Shown piece after piece: positions 9,070-17,885 of a DNA stretch of 60,806 nt; position 1 is the first letter of the stretch; every line of letters begins with the position of its first letter. The translations under genes and the position numbers were made by a program. This DNA is from JACKFB01 sp041389525 (GTDB lineage: Bacteria > Myxococcota_A > UBA9042 > PHBI01 > JACKFB01), in assembly GCA_041389525.1 (NCBI GenBank), contig JAWKRR010000047.1, positions 1 to 60,806 of the forward strand. Direction: 5' to 3'. Under the pieces are notes generated by a model. That model saw only the letters and a list, made by a program, of their open reading frames with translations. It ran no database searches and was not told where the DNA came from.

Positions 9070-10062
9070 ATGGAAGTTGCGCAAGACCAGTTCGAACCGC
9101 TCGAGTCGCAAGTCATCGACGGCTTCGTCGTGGTGCGCGAGCTCGCCCGCGGCCGAACCAGCGTGGTCTATCAGGCGCTCGACAGCGCCGAAGACAACAG
9201 GATGGTCGCGTTCAAGGTGCTGCAGACGCGAAGGCGGCGTCTCGCGGTCACGCCGGACGTCGAGGAGAACCCGTTCGAGCGAGAGGCCAAGGTCTCCCGG
9301 CTGGTCGATAACCCCGGGATCATACGGATGTTCCGGACGGGGCGCCTGCCGGACGGGCGCTACTGGGTCGCGACGGAGCTGGCCGAGGGGATGACGCTGG
9401 AGGAGGAGCTGCGGCATCGCGGGACGATCCCGTGGCCGGAGGCGCTGGACGTGGCGATTCGTCTGGCGTCGGCCGTGGGCGGGTTGCATCAGCGCCGCAT
9501 CGTGCATCGGGACCTGACGCCGGCGCGGGCGATGGTGCGGCTCGGCCGAGAGGGCAAGCTGCGGGTGAAGCTCATCGATTTCGGGCTGGCGCGCTTTGTC
9601 TACGAGCCAGATGGTCGCGGCAGCGGACGCGACAGCTCGCAGGTCGGGACCCCGCGGTACATGGCGCCCGAGCAGGCGCGCGGCGGCGGGACCTCGGCGC
9701 AGACCGACGTGTACGCTGTGGGTGTGCTGCTCTACGAGATGCTCGCGGGGCGGTCGCCGCTGGACTCGCCGGAGCCGACGCCCGGCGGCGCGCTGACCTG
9801 CCTGCGCTCGCGGAAGCCCCTGCCGGTGTTGAGCGTCGGTGTGGTCGCCCGCGGGCTGCCCCGCGCGGTGGTCGAGGTCGTGGACCGGACCCTCTCGCGC
9901 GAGCCGCGGATGCGGGCGGCGCACGGCGAGGCGCTGGCGCGAGAGCTCGAGGCCGCGCGCGCTGCGGCGGGCGACGGGTCGCTGGTGCAGGAGTCGACGC
10001 TGGAGCGGCTGCGGCGCTCGGTCGGTGACATCGTCGCCCGGGTGCGCCCCCGCCGCGATTGA
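9070..10062 (+). CDS. Ser/Thr kinase-fold protein with a degenerate catalytic loop (probable pseudokinase)
   Basis: 330 residues from the ATG at 9070; an in-frame start at 8986 would add an unconserved stretch. The bacterial Hanks-type kinase fold is clear: Gly-loop LARGRTSVVY (about 26-34), Lys49 in AFKV, helix-C Glu72, HRD at 146-148, DFG at 170-172, and the GTPRYMAPEQ activation-loop end. Within the catalytic loop, however, the usual HRDLKPxN is HRDLTPAR: the Lys is Thr150 and the metal-binding Asn is Arg153. That should impair catalysis. No transmembrane helix or sensor domain follows, unlike PknB-type receptors. It is upstream of a CAP lipoprotein on the same strand. Family sure, activity doubtful. 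Confidence 0.85.
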   Translation: MEVAQDQFEPLESQVIDGFVVVRELARGRTSVVYQALDSAEDNRMVAFKVLQTRRRRLAVTPDVEENPFEREAKVSRLVDNPGIIRMFRTGRLPDGRYWVATELAEGMTLEEELRHRGTIPWPEALDVAIRLASAVGGLHQRRIVHRDLTPARAMVRLGREGKLRVKLIDFGLARFVYEPDGRGSGRDSSQVGTPRYMAPEQARGGGTSAQTDVYAVGVLLYEMLAGRSPLDSPEPTPGGALTCLRSRKPLPVLSVGVVARGLPRAVVEVVDRTLSREPRMRAAHGEALARELEAARAAAGDGSLVQESTLERLRRSVGDIVARVRPRRD

Positions 10063-10135
10063 AGGCTCGGGCCGGCCGCAGACTTGCCCTGGACGCCGCG
10101 CGCCGGCAACGTCAGCGCTCTTGAGGAGGCGCTGC

Positions 10136-11515
10136 GTGACAGAGCGATACGAGTCGAGGGCCCGAGTCCTGTGCTGCGCCTTGCTGGTCGCGGGCATCGC
10201 CGCCTGTGAGCCCGGCGCCGGCGAGGGCGGGCCAGCGAGCAGCGGTCGATTCGTCGGCGATCAGGTGTCGTTTCGGCTGGCCGACGGCGAGGCCTCGGAC
10301 TTCCGCTTCGCCGGGATGGAGTGCCGCGTGGCCCACCCGCTGAACTCGGCGGTCGCGCTGTGTTTGGTGCGCGCGCCCGGACTGCCCGCGGGCGCGGTGC
10401 CGGTCTCAGGCGGCGTCCTCGCGGGTCAGGTCGAGGGCGTCGAACTCTCAGGCACCGTCGGGTCGGATCAGGCGTCCGGCACCTGGCGCTTCGAGGCCGC
10501 GTGCCCTGACGGGACGGCCTGCGTCGTCGACGGCGTCTGGACCGCGACGCGCGTCGCCGACCCGGTGCAGCCGGACGCGACGGGCGACGGCGGTGGTCAC
10601 GACGTCCCGGTCGACGTCGATGCGGCGCCCGACTCGGCCGTCGACGGCGGGCCGCTGGGGGGCGAGGGGGATGCGATCGGTCCGACGCCCGACGTCATCG
10701 TGCCCGAGCCGACGGTGCCGACCAGCGCCAGCGCGGCGCAGCAGGAGGCGGCGACCTTGCTCGCGGAGGTCCGCGCGCTCATCGGGCTGCCGATGCCTGA
10801 GCAGATCGAGGGCATCAACGCGGCCGCCCAAGCCCACGCCGAGTACTACGTGACGCACGCGGCGGCCTACCAGTCGGCAGGCCTCAGCTCGCACTCTGAG
10901 AACCCGGACTGGGCCGAGGGGTTCACCGGGGAGAGCGCGGGCGACCGGCTCAAGTTCCAGGGGGTGTCGGCCGGGAACTGGGCGGAGGTGATGGCCTTCA
11001 GCGGGACTCCGAAGGGCGCCATCGACGGCTGGATGGACACCCTCTACCACCGCGAGCCGCTGGTGAGTCCGAACCTCGCCCGCTGGGGTTTTGGGCTGGC
11101 CAGCGCCGGGACCGCACGCGCCGAGGTCATCGATTCGATCAACGCGTCGACCGACGCGAAGGGGCCGGCGATGTGGCCGGTGCCGAACGCCGTCGGGGTC
11201 GCTACCCGCTGGAACGGCTTCGAGTCCCCCAAGCCCCCGCTGCCGCCCGGCGAGAGCTATCCGTCCGGCCCCGTGGTGACCATCACGTTCGAACGCTTGG
11301 TCTCGCTGAAGCTGTCCGCGGCGTCCCTGAACGGACCCGACGGCGCCGCGGTCGCGGTGCAGGTCCAGTCGCCGGAAAACGACACCTACCTCGACAGCAC
11401 GTGGGCGCTCTACGCTTACTCGCCGCTGGCCGCCGGGACGCGATACGCGGTGAGCTTTCGCGGGCAGGTCGACGGTCAGGAGCAGACCTTCGACTGGTCG
11501 TTTACGACGAAGTAG
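10136..11515 (+). CDS. CAP/SCP-domain lipoprotein with C-terminal Ig-like domain
   Basis: 459 residues from the GTG at 10136, chosen because GAGGAGG ends 6 bases upstream and a lipoprotein signal with box GIAAC follows immediately. A small beta domain (about 35-140) is followed by an Asp/Pro/Gly-rich linker. Then comes a CAP-like domain (about 200-360) with the SHSENP, GDRLKFQGV and WMDTLYHREPL segments typical of bacterial SCP/CAP proteins. The last 90 residues form a Big_5-like sandwich ending in WSFTTK. Probably anchored to the outer membrane; CAP proteins are secreted and their role in bacteria is mostly unknown. The stop overlaps the end of the convergent regulator gene by 14 bases. Confidence 0.75.
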   Translation: MTERYESRARVLCCALLVAGIAACEPGAGEGGPASSGRFVGDQVSFRLADGEASDFRFAGMECRVAHPLNSAVALCLVRAPGLPAGAVPVSGGVLAGQVEGVELSGTVGSDQASGTWRFEAACPDGTACVVDGVWTATRVADPVQPDATGDGGGHDVPVDVDAAPDSAVDGGPLGGEGDAIGPTPDVIVPEPTVPTSASAAQQEAATLLAEVRALIGLPMPEQIEGINAAAQAHAEYYVTHAAAYQSAGLSSHSENPDWAEGFTGESAGDRLKFQGVSAGNWAEVMAFSGTPKGAIDGWMDTLYHREPLVSPNLARWGFGLASAGTARAEVIDSINASTDAKGPAMWPVPNAVGVATRWNGFESPKPPLPPGESYPSGPVVTITFERLVSLKLSAASLNGPDGAAVAVQVQSPENDTYLDSTWALYAYSPLAAGTRYAVSFRGQVDGQEQTFDWSFTTK

Positions 11516-14500
11516 CGGCGCGCTCTGGCTGAGTCAGCCGGCCGAGCCACGCGAAGAGCCCGCTCGCCCCGTCGGTGACCTCGTCCAGCAGCGCCTGCGC
11601 GTCGGACGCCGCGCGCTGGGCGCTCGGGGTGTCGGCACTCCACAGGGATTCCGCGTGGGCCAGCGCCGCCGTGACCTGCCAGAGCACCGGGGCGCCAAGC
11701 CTCTGCAGCGTCCCTCGTCCCTCGGCGACGTGGGCGCGGCGGTCCGTGCGCGCCTGGCGAATCGCCGCGTCGCTTAGCTCGCGCGCTTTGAGCCGGTGGC
11801 CCGCCGCCTCGACGCGGCCGTACACGGCGCCGATGACGACGCGGCCGAAGGCCTCGAGCGCGGCGCGACCGGCCGCGACGGCATCCTCGACGGCCGCCGA
11901 CGCGAAGTTCGCGGCGTCGCTGTAGCGCTCCTCGTCGACGGCGATCAGCGCGCGGCCCAGGCCGGCCTCGATGCGCACGTCCGCCTCTGCCAGCCAGCGC
12001 GCGGTGTCGGTGGCCTCCACCATCGCGCGCTCCGCGTCGACGAGCGCCCCATCGGCCCACGCGGCCCACCCGCGGCTCAGCGAGGCCGCGGCCCGTAGCG
12101 CGGGATGCTGCACCTCGCGCGCCAAGGTCGCCGCCTCCGTGAGCGCCGATTTGGCGTCGCCGAACCGCAACGCGTCGACGAGGGTGGACGCGCGCACGAC
12201 CGCCGCCTGGGCCTTCCGCAGCGGATCGCCCGCGCCGTCAGCGATACTCAGCGCCGCGGCCGCCTTGGCCAGCGCGTCCTCGGTGCGCCCCTGCCGCCGC
12301 GCCGCCTGCGCCATCTCGAGCAGGAGCGAGGCCTGCTGCGGCGACGAGCCCAGGGCGTCGGCGAGGGGGGCCATCCGGTCGCTCAAGGCGTCCACGTCGC
12401 TGGGGCGGCCCAGCCCGTTGGCGGCGCGCGCGGACAGGACGATGCACTTCGCCATGGCGCGCACGTCGCGGCGCGCGCTGGCCCACGTCAGCAACGCGTC
12501 CAGGCTCTCGCGGGCCTCCGCGTGCCGCCCGCTCATCACGTGGGCCTCGGCGAGATCGAGCGCCGCCTCCATCCGGGTGTCTTCGTTCGGCGCCATCCGG
12601 TGGGCGCGCTCGAACTGGTCCAGCGCCTGCCCGAGATCGCCGCGGGAGCGGGCCCAGCGGCCGGCCTCGAGGTGGTAGGACGCCGCCCTGGCCTCCTCGC
12701 CAGCACCTGCGAAATGCCACGCGATCACCGCCAACCACGGGTGAAACTGCTCGCCGGCGTTCCGCGCGAGCCAGCGCGCGACCTGCGTGTGCACGAGGCG
12801 CGCGCGGGCTTCGGGGACCTCGGCGCGCACGATGGAGCGGGCGGCCCGGTGCGTGAACACGTAGCCGGACTGGCCCGCGAGCGGGTCAGAATAGTCGCGG
12901 GCGATGATGCCGCGCTCCTGCAAGCGTCGGAGCTGAAGCGCCGCCTGGGGCTCCCCGAGCTCGGAGATAAGCCCGCTCCAGAAGTGCTCGCCGACCACCG
13001 ACGCCGCCCGAAGCACCTCGGCCTCCAGCTCGGGCATCTGGTCCAGCCGCGCCTGCATCAGCCCGCTGAGGCTGCGCGGAAAGCCCGCGGGCAGCGTGCC
13101 GTTGACGAGGCGCCACGCCCCGGTGCTCGGGACCTCGACCAGCAGCCCGACCTCGATGAGCGAGCTGACCGCCTCCTCGATAAAGAGCGGCATGCCGCCT
13201 GTGTGCTCAACGATGGCGTCCGCGACCGGGCGGGGGAGGGCGTCGCGTCGCCCGAGCACCTGGTCCAGCAGCACCCGACCTGCCTCGGGCGAGAGCGGGC
13301 CCAGCCGCACGACGTGGTCCACCGCGTCGGCCGGTGGCCACGCCTCCCCATCGCCCTCCGACTCGGGGCTGGTCATCAGCAGCATCGCGCAGCGGTCGCG
13401 GAGCCCGTCGGCGAGGTGCAGCAGCGCCTGCTGCTGGTCGGGGGTGCCGGCGGCGACGTTCTCGGCCACGATGAGCAGCGGCCGCTGCGTCGACAGCGCC
13501 GCGAGCAGCGACAGGGTCGCGGCGTAGGCGGACACGCTCGCGTGCTCCGGATCGGTAGGAATTCCCTCGCTCTCCGTCGTGAGCGCCGCCAGTTGGCCCA
13601 GCCGGGCGCGCAGGAATCGGTCGCTCAGCTCCGGCGAGTTCTCCGACAGCGCGTCCAGCTCGACGTCGAGACGCCGCTGGCGCTCCTCCTCGTTGATGCC
13701 CAGCTCGAGCAGCAGGGCGGACGACACGAGGCCGCCCAGCACTCCGAAGGGGGCGCCGGGGACGTCGCGACCGTGCAGCGCCACCTCGGCCACGCGCAGG
13801 TCGGTGTGGGTGCCGCGAAGGAGGTCGATGACCTCGCGGGTGATCCGCGTGCGGCCGCTGCCGGGCGGGCCAGCCACCAGGACGCGCCGCATGTGGCCGT
13901 CCTGCATCATGCCGCGGAACTGGCGGCGGATCTCGGCGACCTCGGTGTCCCGCCCGATGAGCTGACGCGACGAGCGATCGCCGACCAGCTGCGGCGGGGG
14001 CGCGGTGACGGGGAGGGCCTCGACGTCCAGGCGCCACACAGGGATCGTCAGCGACCCCGAGGTGCCGAAGAGCGGGTCCTCGGCGACCACCGCGACCCGG
14101 CCGCCGACCGCGACCATGGTCGCCTCGTCGATGAGGATGTCGTCGGGGCCCGCGCTGCCGGCGAGCCGCGCTGCCATCGCGAAGGGAAGGCCGCGCCCGA
14201 CCGCCGGGCTCGAGCCGGCCACACAGACGAGGCCCGAGCTGATCCCGACCCGAAGCTCCACGGCGACGCCGGCCTCCGCCCACGCGCGGCTGGCCTGCTG
14301 CCGCACCCGCGCCCGCGCCCGCACCGACGCCATCATCGCGGCCTCGAGCACGTCCTGAAGCAGGGCCTTGTTGGGCCGCAGCAAGATGAAGGCGCCGTCG
14401 GCGACCTCCACGTCCGCCATGACCTGCTCGGCCCCGCGCTCGACGTAGATCTCGACCAGCTCGTCGACCAGGCTCTGGACGTGCTCGGCGCTGCCCAACG

Positions 14501-14666
14501 CGCCGTGCGTCAGCGAGCTGTCGCCGCCCACGACCACATGAACGCAGATCGCGGTGGCGTGCTCGAGCCGCGCAGAAGGTCCGTGCTTGTCCGGCTGCGG
14601 GGCCCCGCACTCCCAGCAGAATCGCGCATCGTCGGTCAGCGATACGTGGCACACGGGGCAGGGCAT
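11502..14666 (-). CDS. Zinc-ribbon / cyclase-like / AAA-ATPase / TPR signalling protein
   Basis: 1054 residues. The N-terminus is a zinc ribbon (CPVC at 3-6, CWEC near 17-20). Residues about 35-225 follow the nucleotide-cyclase homology layout (helical segment, then RVGISSGLVCVAG), but the usual metal-binding Asp near the start of the domain is not seen (ICVHVVVGGDS), so it is probably not catalytic. From about 240 comes an ORC/AAA-type NTPase with Walker A GPPGSGRT near 265, and from about 650 a long alpha-helical TPR-like region. This layout is that of ATP-dependent signal-transduction proteins related to adenylate cyclase/MalT-like regulators. No DNA-binding domain is visible at the C-terminus. 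Confidence 0.8.
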   Translation of the reverse strand: MPCPVCHVSLTDDARFCWECGAPQPDKHGPSARLEHATAICVHVVVGGDSSLTHGALGSAEHVQSLVDELVEIYVERGAEQVMADVEVADGAFILLRPNKALLQDVLEAAMMASVRARARVRQQASRAWAEAGVAVELRVGISSGLVCVAGSSPAVGRGLPFAMAARLAGSAGPDDILIDEATMVAVGGRVAVVAEDPLFGTSGSLTIPVWRLDVEALPVTAPPPQLVGDRSSRQLIGRDTEVAEIRRQFRGMMQDGHMRRVLVAGPPGSGRTRITREVIDLLRGTHTDLRVAEVALHGRDVPGAPFGVLGGLVSSALLLELGINEEERQRRLDVELDALSENSPELSDRFLRARLGQLAALTTESEGIPTDPEHASVSAYAATLSLLAALSTQRPLLIVAENVAAGTPDQQQALLHLADGLRDRCAMLLMTSPESEGDGEAWPPADAVDHVVRLGPLSPEAGRVLLDQVLGRRDALPRPVADAIVEHTGGMPLFIEEAVSSLIEVGLLVEVPSTGAWRLVNGTLPAGFPRSLSGLMQARLDQMPELEAEVLRAASVVGEHFWSGLISELGEPQAALQLRRLQERGIIARDYSDPLAGQSGYVFTHRAARSIVRAEVPEARARLVHTQVARWLARNAGEQFHPWLAVIAWHFAGAGEEARAASYHLEAGRWARSRGDLGQALDQFERAHRMAPNEDTRMEAALDLAEAHVMSGRHAEARESLDALLTWASARRDVRAMAKCIVLSARAANGLGRPSDVDALSDRMAPLADALGSSPQQASLLLEMAQAARRQGRTEDALAKAAAALSIADGAGDPLRKAQAAVVRASTLVDALRFGDAKSALTEAATLAREVQHPALRAAASLSRGWAAWADGALVDAERAMVEATDTARWLAEADVRIEAGLGRALIAVDEERYSDAANFASAAVEDAVAAGRAALEAFGRVVIGAVYGRVEAAGHRLKARELSDAAIRQARTDRRAHVAEGRGTLQRLGAPVLWQVTAALAHAESLWSADTPSAQRAASDAQALLDEVTDGASGLFAWLGRLTQPERAATSS

Positions 14667-14822
14667 TCACGGCATCTAACCTCGCAGGCGTGCGCTTGCA
14701 ACCAGCAATCGGCGCCGTCGTGCTTGGGTGTGTACCTCGTCGCCGGCGGTCTCCTCAGGCGACCTTCGACGCCGGTCGCCGACGGGGGGCGTCGGGGCGG
14801 TGGGGACTGGCTCGAGGCGGCG

Positions 14823-16787
14823 CTACTCCGGCTGCGGCGGCCCTGGCAGCGGCATCGGTCGGGAGCGAGCGCAGGCGTCGGCGAGCAGCGCGCGCCGTCC
14901 GGGGGCGAAGGGCTCACAGAGAAAAGCCAGCGGGCGACTGCGGCACAGCACCTGCATCGCGCCGGCGCAGCCCTCGGGCAGCTCCGCGCCCCCGGCGGCG
15001 TCCAGGTCCGTCCGCGCGGTCCCGGCGAAGGCGCCGAGGGCCGTGAAGGCTCCGAGATTGCTGACGATTCGGATGGCGTCCCGGCTCAGCTCGACGCTGG
15101 CGGCCGTCAGGAAATCCGGGCGCAGCCTCGCGGTCACGACCTCGATCCCGGGCGGGCCCACCGCGTTCAGGCTCGCCAGGTCACCAAGCGCGACGACGGT
15201 GGGTCGCGGTGGTAGCGGACGCAGCGCGCGCTCTACCGCGACGAGCGGCGGCGCGCCGTCGCGTCCCCAGCCCGCCACGGCCTCGATGGCCGGCACGCTC
15301 GGGGCGAAGACCACGATGCCGTCGAGGACCCGCCACACCAGCCGGGCCTCGGCGACCGCGCCGTCGTCCCCGTCGTCGGGCTCGGCGACGTGCCAGGCGC
15401 TGCCCTCGCCGAAGATCGTCCCGAATCGCCAGTCGGGGCCGAGCGCCGCGGCGACCATGGACTCGATGACCCCTTCGGCCACCGCGCTGTCCACCAACTC
15501 CACCGCGAATAGCCAGTTCGGATCAGGGGATTCTGACTGCGGGATCACCCAGACGGCCTGGCCGGCAAAGGCCCGCTCGAGGTTGGCGGCTTCCACCGAC
15601 GCCATCACCGCGGTGAACCGGGCCACCAGCGAGCGCTCGCCCGGCGCCTCGGCGTCCACCAGCATCGCCGCCGCGCGCGGCAGCAGGCTCGTCATGGCCG
15701 CCAAGCCCGCCCCCGGCGACTCCAGCGAGACGCTGAACGCGACGCTCGGGACCAGGGGTAGCGACCGCAACAGCGTGTGGGCTGAGCCGCGCAGGGCAGG
15801 GCGGGCCGACTCGGTGAGCGCGCCCTCCCGGGTCTGTAGCTGAAGGCTCAGCCGCTCCTCGCGGTCGTCGAAGGCGTCGGTGACGGTGACCGCGCGGACA
15901 CGCTCGACCACAGAGAGGCGAAACCCGACCGGGTCACCGATGGCGCGGTCGACCAGCGGGCGGGCCAGGTCCGCCACCCAGGCCGGGTCCAGCGCGGCCC
16001 AGAGCGGCTCGCCGGCCTGCTCCGCGCGCGCGTCGAAGCCGTCGCGCCGGGCGATGGGCTGGCTGCGCCCGGTCACGCGCGCTTGGATCAGATCCTCGAC
16101 CCCCTCGACGGTTCCGAAGCCGAGCACGATGTGAGGCTCCAGCTCCACGAGCCGCGTCCGCAGGGCGTCGTCGGTCCACGGGAGCGGGCCGCCGTCGGCG
16201 CGAAAGCTCTCGATGGGGTGCCCCATGGTGCGCCCGGTCGTCGTCAGCACGGACGCGAGCTGGCCCTTCAGCACCCGCCGCTCGCGCTCGCTGGTGATCT
16301 CGAAGAAGAGGAGGACGGAGGTGCCGCCAGGGCTGGCCTGGGTGACCACCCGCAGCGCGTCGGCGCTGGTCAGCAATCTCCGCAGCACGGAGAGCGGGAC
16401 GCCGGCCATGGAGCCCGCGGCGCCGTCGGCGAAGGGGCCGGCGGTCTGGGCGACGTGCTCGATGGCCGCCGGGTCGGCGAAGCGGTCAAGCTCGCGGGCG
16501 CGGGCGAGCTGCTCGAAGGGGCGGGGGATCGTGATGAACGCGGGCGTCGAGGCGGGCACGAGGCGGGTCACCTCGCCCCCGGCGTCGACCCAGACCTGCT
16601 GGTAGACCACGCCGCCGAGGACCGCGGCGGCGAGCACGAACACGGCGAGCCAGACGGGCACCACGTTGGAGTCCGGGCTGGCCTCGTCGGTCGGCACGGG
16701 CACCGGCCGCCGATCGGGCGCGAGGAGGTGGTCGCCGGTCACCACCGGACGGCGTCTCTCGCGCCGCGTCGTCGCGCTGACTCTCAC
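14823..16787 (-). CDS. Uncharacterised single-span membrane protein
   Basis: 654 residues from a GTG at 16787 that follows the epimerase stop by 7 bases; a second GTG about 16 codons in is possible. An Arg-rich, Pro-containing cytoplasmic tail of about 45 residues precedes one transmembrane helix (VWLAVFVLAAAVLGGVVY). A large exported region of alternating strands and helices follows. It contains repeated layouts of a substrate-binding-like kind, but I recognise no motif; it loosely resembles DUF3352-type proteins. The last segment has several Cys (CAGAMQVLC, FLCEPF, DAC). It is in a probable operon with the epimerase. Function unknown. Confidence 0.6.
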   Translation of the reverse strand: MRVSATTRRERRRPVVTGDHLLAPDRRPVPVPTDEASPDSNVVPVWLAVFVLAAAVLGGVVYQQVWVDAGGEVTRLVPASTPAFITIPRPFEQLARARELDRFADPAAIEHVAQTAGPFADGAAGSMAGVPLSVLRRLLTSADALRVVTQASPGGTSVLLFFEITSERERRVLKGQLASVLTTTGRTMGHPIESFRADGGPLPWTDDALRTRLVELEPHIVLGFGTVEGVEDLIQARVTGRSQPIARRDGFDARAEQAGEPLWAALDPAWVADLARPLVDRAIGDPVGFRLSVVERVRAVTVTDAFDDREERLSLQLQTREGALTESARPALRGSAHTLLRSLPLVPSVAFSVSLESPGAGLAAMTSLLPRAAAMLVDAEAPGERSLVARFTAVMASVEAANLERAFAGQAVWVIPQSESPDPNWLFAVELVDSAVAEGVIESMVAAALGPDWRFGTIFGEGSAWHVAEPDDGDDGAVAEARLVWRVLDGIVVFAPSVPAIEAVAGWGRDGAPPLVAVERALRPLPPRPTVVALGDLASLNAVGPPGIEVVTARLRPDFLTAASVELSRDAIRIVSNLGAFTALGAFAGTARTDLDAAGGAELPEGCAGAMQVLCRSRPLAFLCEPFAPGRRALLADACARSRPMPLPGPPQPE

Positions 16788-16794
16788 GGGCGTG

Positions 16795-17778
16795 TCATAG
16801 CCAGCCGGCCTCGCGGTACCAGTCGGCGGTCCGTCGCGCCCCGTCCGGGAGGCGCGTCTGGGGGCGCCAGCCGAGGGTCTCGCGGATGGAGTTCGACGAG
16901 CAGGCCCAGTTGGACTGCCGCATCTCGACGAGCTTGTCCGGCGTGAAGAAGACGGCGCGTCGGGTGAGGCGCCCGTAGGCCACCGTGGCGCGCGCGGCGA
17001 CGGCCAGCGTCCAGTCGGGCACGCGCACGGTGCGCGGTGTCTTGCCGAAGCCCTCGCCGATGGCGCGCCCCAGATCGGGCCACGACCACGCCTGGCCGTC
17101 TTCCACGAAGAACACGCTGCCGCTTGGGTGCGGGGTCGACAGCGACAGCGAGATGGCGCGGGCGAGGTCCTCCACGTAGATGAGCGAGACGCGGGCGGCG
17201 CCGCGGCCACGCACCAGCATCAGGCGCGCCTTCACCATGCGGAAGACCTTCAGCATCTCGCGGTCGCGCGGGCCGTAGACGACGGGAGGGCGCAGGATGG
17301 TCAGGGGGATGCGGTCGGCCAGCGGGAAGAGCTGCTCCTCGCCGAGGCGCTTCGAGCGGCCGTAGACGCTCACCGGGTGCGCCGGATCCTGCTCGCGCAT
17401 CGGGCGGAGATCCGCTGGCCCGGGGCCCGCCGCGGCGATCGACGACACGTAGACGAAGCGGGTCAGGTCCGGGCAGGCCCTGGCCGCGGCGTGGCCGAGG
17501 ATGCCGGTGCAGCGCGAGTTCACTTCGAGCATCTCGGCTTCCGAGCGCGACTTGATGAGGCCGGCGAGGTGAACGACGGCGTCGCACCCCTCGAGCGCGG
17601 CGGCGAGCCCTTGGGCGTCGTTGAGGCTGACCACCGCCCGCTCGACGCCGAGCCGCGCGAGATCGGCCGTGTCGCTGGACTCGCGGACCAGGGCGCGCAG
17701 GGTGTGCCCCTCCGCCACGAGGTGTCGCGCGACATGGCTGCCGACGAAACCGGTCGCGCCGGTCAGGAACACGCGCAT
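16795..17778 (-). CDS. NAD(P)-dependent epimerase/dehydratase (extended SDR)
   Basis: 327 residues from ATG 17778 (MRVFLTG), with a GGGAG about 9 bases upstream; an in-frame start ten codons earlier (17808) is possible but adds charged residues before the fold. The Rossmann nucleotide-binding motif GATGFVGSH sits at the extreme N-terminus. The catalytic Tyr-x-x-x-Lys is YGRSK, and YVSSIAAAG supplies the Ser. The family acts on nucleotide sugars or steroid/flavonoid-like substrates, and this protein resembles the 3-beta-HSD/dihydroflavonol-reductase side of it. The neighbours do not identify the substrate. Confidence 0.8.
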   Translation of the reverse strand: MRVFLTGATGFVGSHVARHLVAEGHTLRALVRESSDTADLARLGVERAVVSLNDAQGLAAALEGCDAVVHLAGLIKSRSEAEMLEVNSRCTGILGHAAARACPDLTRFVYVSSIAAAGPGPADLRPMREQDPAHPVSVYGRSKRLGEEQLFPLADRIPLTILRPPVVYGPRDREMLKVFRMVKARLMLVRGRGAARVSLIYVEDLARAISLSLSTPHPSGSVFFVEDGQAWSWPDLGRAIGEGFGKTPRTVRVPDWTLAVAARATVAYGRLTRRAVFFTPDKLVEMRQSNWACSSNSIRETLGWRPQTRLPDGARRTADWYREAGWL

Positions 17779-17885
17779 GGGAAACTGCTCCCTGCGGGGG
17801 TCGGCCACGCGGCGGCTAAGGTGTCAGCCGTCCGTCCCCCGGCTCCGCCATCGTGACAGGACCGGGCGTTCAGGCCAAGTCTCGC

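Noticed and set aside
12105..15215. Over 1000-codon plus-strand frame opposite the AAA/TPR regulator
   Set aside because: Arg/Gly/Ala-rich without motifs; the opposite strand has the zinc ribbon, Walker A and TPR.
16788..17210. N-terminal extension of the membrane protein into the epimerase gene
   Set aside because: It overlaps the epimerase and has no conserved pattern; the GTG at 16787 fits the gene order.
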